Assembly (NCBI RefSeq): GCF_002929335.1
Contig: NZ_PJIL01000003.1
Location: 309,566-373,565 of the forward strand
From: Arthrobacter sp. Y81
GTDB taxonomy: Bacteria > Actinomycetota > Actinomycetes > Actinomycetales > Micrococcaceae
DNA: 64,000 bases
Direction of reading: 5' to 3'
A program made the translations under genes and the position numbers. This document shows positions 59,970-64,000 of this stretch, piece by piece; within the stretch, counting starts at the first letter, position 1, and each line of letters begins with the position of its first letter. The notes under the pieces are model-generated. The model was given only the letters and a program-made list of their open reading frames with translations. It made no database searches and was not told the origin of the DNA.

Positions 59970-60770
59970 CTAGCCCATGGGATTGCCCAGGGATCGGGCC
60001 AGTTCCTTCAGTTCTTTCACCATCATGGCGCCCTGCTCCGCGGAATAGGTGGCCTTCAGGGCAGTGACGGACAGCCCCAGGCTTGGCCCGTGGGCTCCCC
60101 TGGTCGGGACCGAGACAGCGAGGCAAACAACTCCGGTGGTGGACTCCTCGTCCTCGAAGGCATACCCCTGTTCCCGAATGACAGGCAGTTGCTTCTTGAA
60201 GTCGGCGCCGGTCCGGAGGGATTTCGGCGTGAGCACCGGGAGTTCCGTGTCGTCAGGGAACATCTCCTCGATGTCGTGGTCGTGCAGCCGCGCGATGAGC
60301 GCCTTGCCGACAGCGCACAGCGACACCGGCATTTTGTCGCCGATATTCGAGGTGAGCCGGACCGCAGGGTGGCCCTCGTAACGGGCCAGGTAGATGACAT
60401 TGGTTCCGTCCAGCATGGCGATACGGACCGTTTCACCCGACAAGGTAGGGGCCTGTTCGCAGAAGCGGTAGAACTCCTGGACCTCATCCAGCCGGCTGAG
60501 GTAGGCAGCGCCAAGTTCCACAAGTTTGCGCCCGAGCGTGAAGTCCGCCCCCTGGCGGTTGATGAGGCGGGCCTCTTCGAGGGCCAGCAGGAGATTCGAG
60601 GTTGACGACTTGGGGATGCCGAGTTCCCTCGAAAGGTCACTCAGCGTGAGCCTGCCCGTCGAAGAGGCGGCCAGCGCCTCCAGCACGGCGGCGGCACGCG
60701 TCACGGCCGGCGCGGGGGACGCACTCCCCAGTCCGTCAGAGGAGGTGCGGGGAGCTCGGGAATCGGCCAT
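59970..60770 (-). CDS. IclR-family transcriptional regulator
   Basis: 266 residues: winged HTH (RAAAVLEALAASSTGRLTLSDLSRELGIPKSSTSNLLLAL) after a 22-residue disordered tail, then the IclR effector-binding domain (GDKMPVSLCAVGKALIARL and SVPTRG near the C terminus). AAGGAG lies 4 nt before ATG. It precedes the MHS transporter by 178 nt; palindromes occur before both genes, so local control of uptake plus autoregulation is likely. Ligand unknown. Confidence 0.9.
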   Translation of the reverse strand: MADSRAPRTSSDGLGSASPAPAVTRAAAVLEALAASSTGRLTLSDLSRELGIPKSSTSNLLLALEEARLINRQGADFTLGRKLVELGAAYLSRLDEVQEFYRFCEQAPTLSGETVRIAMLDGTNVIYLARYEGHPAVRLTSNIGDKMPVSLCAVGKALIARLHDHDIEEMFPDDTELPVLTPKSLRTGADFKKQLPVIREQGYAFEDEESTTGVVCLAVSVPTRGAHGPSLGLSVTALKATYSAEQGAMMVKELKELARSLGNPMG

Positions 60771-60822
60771 GATTCTCCTTCAGGTAAAGCGCGTCCATTC
60801 AGCGCCGTTCAAAACAAAGGTG

Positions 60823-60840
60823 TGTTCAATCAGCTGAACA
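60823..60840. promoter_or_regulatory. Palindrome TGTTCA-6 nt-TGAACA upstream of iclR
   Basis: Perfect 6-bp arms separated by ATCAGC, 53 nt before the iclR ATG, similar in layout to IclR operators. The half-site GCTGAAC recurs near 59888. Confidence 0.5.
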
Positions 60841-60995
60841 GTAACCATCATAATGTGTGACGGTGGGATCCGCTCCCGGGAGCCCCTGGCATCGACCTTC
60901 GGACCCGGCGCGGGCTGGACCGCAGGCACCGAAAACCCGGCGCGCCCCCGCCCGCCTTGTTTCACATTTCGAAAAATTCACTGTATATTCATTTC
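60841..60995. other. Intergenic stretch upstream of iclR
   Basis: Apart from the operator-like palindrome before it and an AT-rich patch (CACTGTATATTCATTT, about 60979-60994), I see no gene or RNA here. Confidence 0.4.
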
Positions 60996-61042
60996 AAGCC
61001 TTCCACCGCGGCATCCCCCAATAGCCGCGGTGGAAGGCTTTT
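60996..61042. terminator. Probable terminator of the small minus-strand gene
   Basis: A 16-bp perfect stem (AAGCCTTCCACCGCGG with CCGCGGTGGAAGGCTT) with a 13-nt loop, 33 nt past the stop of the gene ending at 61075. The T-run is better on the plus strand (TTTT) than on the minus strand (TTGAAATG). Confidence 0.6.
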
Positions 61043-61074
61043 CCAATTCCCCGGCAGAATCGCCGTTCCGGGAA

Positions 61075-61365
61075 TCAGGCAGCGTCGGCCACGGCCTCCC
61101 TCAGCCGCCAGCCCCCGCTGAGTCCGTCGCGGATCAGTTCCATAATGGTGAGGGCCGAGTTGGCGTTCCTGCCCAGCCGCGCCTGGACCTGCCAGACCTC
61201 AATGTCCACCCGGCCAAGGCCCTTCGGCATCCTCCGCTCGGCCTCCCACCAGCTGACGCGCTCAAACCAGCGGACCGGTTCTGCGCCGATGGTCCATTCC
61301 CGGCCGCCGCGAACAACGGACAGCGGCCGGCCGTCCGCGGCCATCCTCATCAAAACGTGTTCCAT
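61075..61365 (-). CDS. Small conserved protein (DUF6504-like)
   Basis: 96 residues. The pattern GREWTIGAEPVRWFERVSWWEAE and LSGGWRLREAV resembles small actinobacterial DUF6504 proteins, which in many genomes lie beside translesion polymerase (dinB/dnaE2) genes; none is adjacent here. No membrane segment. ATG 61365 has TAGTGT 7 nt upstream and no ribosome-binding site. The function is unknown; the family call rests on recall of the tryptophan-rich motif. Confidence 0.6.
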   Translation of the reverse strand: MEHVLMRMAADGRPLSVVRGGREWTIGAEPVRWFERVSWWEAERRMPKGLGRVDIEVWQVQARLGRNANSALTIMELIRDGLSGGWRLREAVADAA

Positions 61366-61372
61366 GCCGGCA

Positions 61373-61378
61373 ACACTA
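61373..61378 (-). promoter_or_regulatory. Candidate -10 box (TAGTGT), leaderless small gene
   Basis: TAGTGT ends 7 nt before ATG 61365. Confidence 0.45.
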
Positions 61379-61415
61379 TGGACAGGGTCCGACAGTTTTT
61401 GTCCGTGGCAGCAAA

Positions 61416-61464
61416 CACAAAAAACCCCGCCCTTGCTGACCTTTCGGCCGGCAATGACGGGGTT
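61416..61464 (-). terminator. Terminator of tRNA-Val
   Basis: On the minus strand AACCCCG pairs with CGGGGTT around an inner TTGC/GCAA helix, followed by TTTTTTGTG. Confidence 0.8.
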
Positions 61465-61468
61465 CCGT

Positions 61469-61544
61469 TGGTGGGTCCTACCGGGATCGAACCGATGACA
61501 TCCACGGTGTAAACGTGGCGCTCTACCAGCTGAGCTAAAGACCC
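61469..61544 (-). tRNA. tRNA-Val (anticodon TAC), CCA encoded
   Basis: Acceptor GGGTCTT pairs with AGGACCC; the anticodon loop TTTACAC gives TAC; the T-loop is TTCGATC; discriminator A is followed by an encoded CCA (61471-61469 on the minus strand). Confidence 0.96.
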
Positions 61545-61654
61545 AAACCGTGATTTCCGCGCCTCAGCGCTTCAACCAACGAACAGCAACTGTACCGGAT
61601 AAATCCCGCAGAACGCCAATCGGCATCCGCGTTCACACCGCAGTGAGCCCTACA

Positions 61655-62575
61655 TCACACATCCGGCAGTTCACTGGCCAGCCAGGTGAGCGATTCGCTG
61701 ACACCGGCTTCCAGCTTGATCGTGGCCAGGTCATCGCCCCTGGTGACTCCCCTGTTGATGATGACCACGGGCTTCTGCTGCTTGGCGGCATGCCGGACGA
61801 AGCGGAGGCCGCTCATGACCGTCAGTGAGGATCCGGCAACAACCAGGGCGCCGGCATCATCGACCATGGCGTACGAGCGTTCGACCCGGTCCCTGGGAAC
61901 ATTCTCGCCAAAGTACACAAAGTCCGGCTTGAGGGTGCCGCCGCATGCCGGGCAGTGCGCAACGACGAAACTGCGGATGAGGACCGAATCCTCCACCGTC
62001 GCGTCGGCGTCGGGCGCCATTTCCACAACGCCGTCCGCCAGTGCCCGTTCGAGGAATCCGGGGTTCAGTTCCTCCAGTACCCCCGCCAGCAAGGTTCTGC
62101 TGTAGCGCCGCGCGCAGGCAAGGCAGGCCACGCGGTCGAATCGGCCATGGAGGTCCACCACATTAACGCTGCCAGCATCCTCGTGGAGCCGGTCCACATT
62201 TTGGGTGATGAGGCCGGTCAGCAGGCCGCGTTTTTCGAGCCTGGCCGCAGCCACATGGCCGTCATTCGGATCGGCCCGGCGCAGGTGTGACCAGCCGATG
62301 TGATTGCGCGCCCAGTACCGTTGGCGGTTGTCCGGGTGGCCAATGAACTCCTGATAGGTCATGGGTGCCCGTGGTGCGGCACCGGGTCCCCGGTAGTCCG
62401 GGATGCCCGAGTCGGTACTGAGACCGGCTCCGGTGAGGAGTGCGAAGCGTCTTCCCGCCAAGGCGTCCCGGATGCCCCGAAGGACTCCGATGACGTCGGG
62501 TGCAGGGGTGGCGGCGCTGACCGGCGGCAGGCTGGCGAACCCAGTCATGCCAAGTCCGGGGCGCCGCTCCCTCAT
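61655..62575 (-). CDS. Sir2-family NAD-dependent protein deacylase (sirtuin)
   Basis: 306 residues. NAD-binding GAGLSTDSGIPDYRG, TQNVDRLHEDAG, catalytic histidine in VVDLHGRFD, zinc cysteines in CLACARR and HCPACGG, and GSSLTVMSGLRF near the C terminus. GKPDFVYFGE-type acyl pocket residues appear as LKPDFVYFGENV. It removes acyl groups from lysines of metabolic enzymes. ATG 62575 lies 4 nt after the peroxiredoxin stop with GGGAG upstream, so it is co-translated with it; ATG 62548 is the alternative. Confidence 0.92.
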   Translation of the reverse strand: MRERRPGLGMTGFASLPPVSAATPAPDVIGVLRGIRDALAGRRFALLTGAGLSTDSGIPDYRGPGAAPRAPMTYQEFIGHPDNRQRYWARNHIGWSHLRRADPNDGHVAAARLEKRGLLTGLITQNVDRLHEDAGSVNVVDLHGRFDRVACLACARRYSRTLLAGVLEELNPGFLERALADGVVEMAPDADATVEDSVLIRSFVVAHCPACGGTLKPDFVYFGENVPRDRVERSYAMVDDAGALVVAGSSLTVMSGLRFVRHAAKQQKPVVIINRGVTRGDDLATIKLEAGVSESLTWLASELPDV

Positions 62576-62579
62576 TCCG

Positions 62580-63083
62580 TCAGCTCCCGCCGAGCTCCGC
62601 AAGGGCGGCACGATATCCGGCCAGGTCACGGGCCTGGCCGCGCGGATTCACCACGACGTAGCGGACGATGCCGTCCGCATCGATGATGAACGTTCCCCGC
62701 TGCGCCATCCCGCTGTCGGGATCGAACACGCCGTACAGCGACGCAACTCCGCCGTGCGGCCAGAAGTCGGCCAGCAGATCAAATCCGTAGCCTTCCTTCT
62801 CTGCGTAGGCACGCAGCGTGAACTTGCTGTCCACGGAAACAGCGAGGACTGTCGCGTTCGCATCCGCAAACACCGACAGATTGTCGCGGATTTCACAGAG
62901 CTCGCCGGTACAGATTCCGGAAAAGGCGAACGGATAAAAAACGACGACGACGTTGCGCCCCCGAAGTTCCGACAGCCGGACGGGCTCGCCGTACTGATTG
63001 ACAAGTTCAAAGTCAGGAGCTGTGCTGCCGATTTCCGGAAGAACGCTGACCGCCGCGGCAGTTTGTACCGGCGGTGGGGTCAC
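62580..63083 (-). CDS. ahpE: Peroxiredoxin (AhpE-type)
   Basis: 167 residues. Peroxidatic cysteine C58 in FYPFAFSGICTGE, with C63 (ELCEIRD) as a possible resolving residue; FELVNQYGEPVRL and RGTFIIDADGIV complete the fold. It reduces hydroperoxides, probably with mycothiol/mycoredoxin as reductant. The GTG start overlaps the DUF3052 stop by 4 nt (GTGA). The order ahpE-DUF3052 divergent from aceE equals M. tuberculosis Rv2238c-Rv2239c and Rv2241. Confidence 0.93.
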   Translation of the reverse strand: MTPPPVQTAAAVSVLPEIGSTAPDFELVNQYGEPVRLSELRGRNVVVVFYPFAFSGICTGELCEIRDNLSVFADANATVLAVSVDSKFTLRAYAEKEGYGFDLLADFWPHGGVASLYGVFDPDSGMAQRGTFIIDADGIVRYVVVNPRGQARDLAGYRAALAELGGS

Positions 63084-63499
63084 TTGTTCTTCCTGGTGAC
63101 CAGGCGCGTGGCGCTCCAGTCCTTGGATACACCCGGCGATGTCGTGAGGTGGAGCCCCGCCGTGGGCGCAGCTTCCTGGATCTCCGCGGGGGACACGTAA
63201 CCGGATCTCCCCGACTTTGGCGTCAGTACCCAGACCACACCGTTCTCACTCAGGGTGGTCAGTGAATCCATGAGCGTGTCCACCAGGTCCCCGTCGCCGT
63301 CGCGCCACCAGAATATGACGGCATCAACTACGTCGTGGTCGTCTTCATCAAGGAGTTCCGAGCCCGTGAGGTCTTCAATATCGTCACGCAAGTCGAAGTC
63401 GACGTCGTCGTCGTAACCGAACTCCTGAATCAGATCCCCGTTTTTGAAACCCAATTTTTCCGCCACATTTACCGAAGTGGCGGCGTCGGCCTCGCTCAC
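63080..63499 (-). CDS. DUF3052 family protein
   Basis: 139 residues, acidic N-terminal half (EFGYDDDVDFDLRDDIEDL) and a C-terminal part with VVWVLTPKSGRSGYVSPAEIQEAAPTAGL. Conserved in actinobacteria next to aceE and ahpE; the function is unknown. Start GTG 63499 is preferred: GGAGG lies 5 nt upstream, whereas the in-frame TTG at 63511 overlaps that ribosome-binding site. First gene of the DUF3052-ahpE-sirtuin operon. Confidence 0.9.
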   Translation of the reverse strand: MSEADAATSVNVAEKLGFKNGDLIQEFGYDDDVDFDLRDDIEDLTGSELLDEDDHDVVDAVIFWWRDGDGDLVDTLMDSLTTLSENGVVWVLTPKSGRSGYVSPAEIQEAAPTAGLHLTTSPGVSKDWSATRLVTRKNK

Positions 63500-63924
63500 G
63501 TGTTCCTCCAATGCTTAGTCATTTTCATAAATCTAGTGATTTCCATTACTACAAGCCAACACCCTTTGTGCCTGCTCTTCAAGCTGTTGCCCCCGCGATC
63601 CCACTTATTCTGCGTCACACCGGGGGCTGACGTCCGTCCGCCGAGGCGGCCTTCCGTCACACAACCAGTATGACGTCAAATGCGACGGGGTCGTCAGGCA
63701 GCGGCTACGCATCGGATAGCTCGCACAGCTAGAGTGGCTGATGACTACTATGCCGGCGGGGCGATCGCCCTGGATTTATACGGTCATAGAAGTGATAGGA
63801 CCCCCTGCCCGGCGCACATGACCGGGCTGTTGTAACCGATACGTCGCACACGTCGCGTTCACGCCAGGCAGTTACCCTGCCGGACCTGAGGGCGCCGATG
63901 CATGCGCGCAAAGAGAGGTTGGAC
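63500..63924. other. Divergent intergenic region DUF3052-aceE
   Basis: 425 nt upstream of aceE with locally lower GC near 63525-63560 and 63770-63800 (ATTTATACGG, GTGATAGG). It presumably holds the promoters of both divergent units, but I cannot place -35/-10 boxes with confidence. No gene is supported here. Confidence 0.5.
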
Positions 63925-64000
63925 GTGGCTGCAGGAGAAGATACCTCCCATATCCTCAGCGGGTTGACTAACCAGCTGCCTGATCGTGATCCGGAAGAGA
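63925..64000 (+). CDS. aceE: Pyruvate dehydrogenase E1 component, N-terminus (3' end outside window)
   Basis: The first 25 codons only, beginning VAAGEDTSHILSGLTNQLPD, which matches the N terminus of the homodimeric AceE of actinobacteria. The enzyme decarboxylates pyruvate with thiamine diphosphate in the PDH complex. GTG start with AGAGAGG 7 nt upstream. Its place beside DUF3052 and ahpE equals M. tuberculosis Rv2241 and supports the call despite the short stretch. Confidence 0.88.
   Translation, partial: MAAGEDTSHILSGLTNQLPDRDPEE

Noticed and set aside
1..64000. CRISPR array, prophage, insertion sequence or defence island
   Set aside because: No regularly spaced repeats, transposase, integrase, capsid or restriction genes were seen; the genes are chromosomal housekeeping and catabolic genes.

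Overview
The window is chromosomal DNA of a high-GC actinobacterium, most like Arthrobacter or Pseudarthrobacter (Micrococcaceae). The lineage call rests on gene content and protein sequences: a tandem ClpP1/ClpP2 pair, a group II truncated globin, a DUF3052-AceE junction, a GAPDH with a long N-terminal extension, GTG/TTG starts, and many genes with a -10 hexamer 6-7 nt before the start codon (leaderless signature). I see no prophage, insertion sequence, integron, CRISPR array or recognisable defence locus.

Layout. 1-6.5 kb: end of valS, a DsbA-like protein, clpX, clpP2-clpP1, tig and tRNA-Pro. 6.6-16.7 kb: tRNA-Gly, a Nei-type glycosylase with rpiB, a DUF1648 membrane protein, pepN, OsmC, an epimerase-like reductase, mscS-glbO and tesB. 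16.7-21.5 kb: ettA, a lipoprotein, a second SSB, tRNA-Arg, a LapA-like protein and an SRPBCC protein. 21.7-26.9 kb: a LacI-controlled catabolic cassette (Gfo/Idh oxidoreductase, DUF993 aldolase-like protein, sugar-phosphate isomerase-like protein) with stop/start overlaps, and a divergent lacI-esterase pair. 27-32.7 kb: a GNAT, then the ROK-xylA-xylB xylose locus and a mutarotase. 32.8-40.4 kb: map, alkD-like, a GT-C mannosyltransferase, orn, tRNA-His, def, a secreted HNH nuclease and the long-form GAPDH. 40.5-41.1 kb: RNase P RNA on the minus strand with its own terminator. 41.2-48.6 kb: slipin, Tat lipoprotein esterase, yaaA, a degenerate zinc-ribbon protein with Nif3, msrA, cysK-cysE and an SDR. 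48.8-55.2 kb: gnd, a FadR-type regulator, idnD-idnO, a GarR-like dehydrogenase and a D-2-hydroxyacid dehydrogenase (gluconate/idonate metabolism). 55.3-60.8 kb: PaiB-like protein, EamA exporter, divergent MocR regulator, MHS-type MFS transporter and IclR regulator. 61-64 kb: a small conserved protein, tRNA-Val, sirtuin, AhpE-type peroxiredoxin, DUF3052 and the start of aceE.

How it fits together. Housekeeping proteolysis/translation genes alternate with small sugar-catabolic modules, each beside its own one-component regulator (LacI, ROK, GntR/FadR, MocR, IclR). Palindromic operators can be read directly in several of the divergent promoter regions. The least characterised unit is the LacI-linked Gfo/Idh-DUF993-isomerase cassette; the most unusual architecture is the MocR/EamA pair, whose opposite start codons share one CATG.
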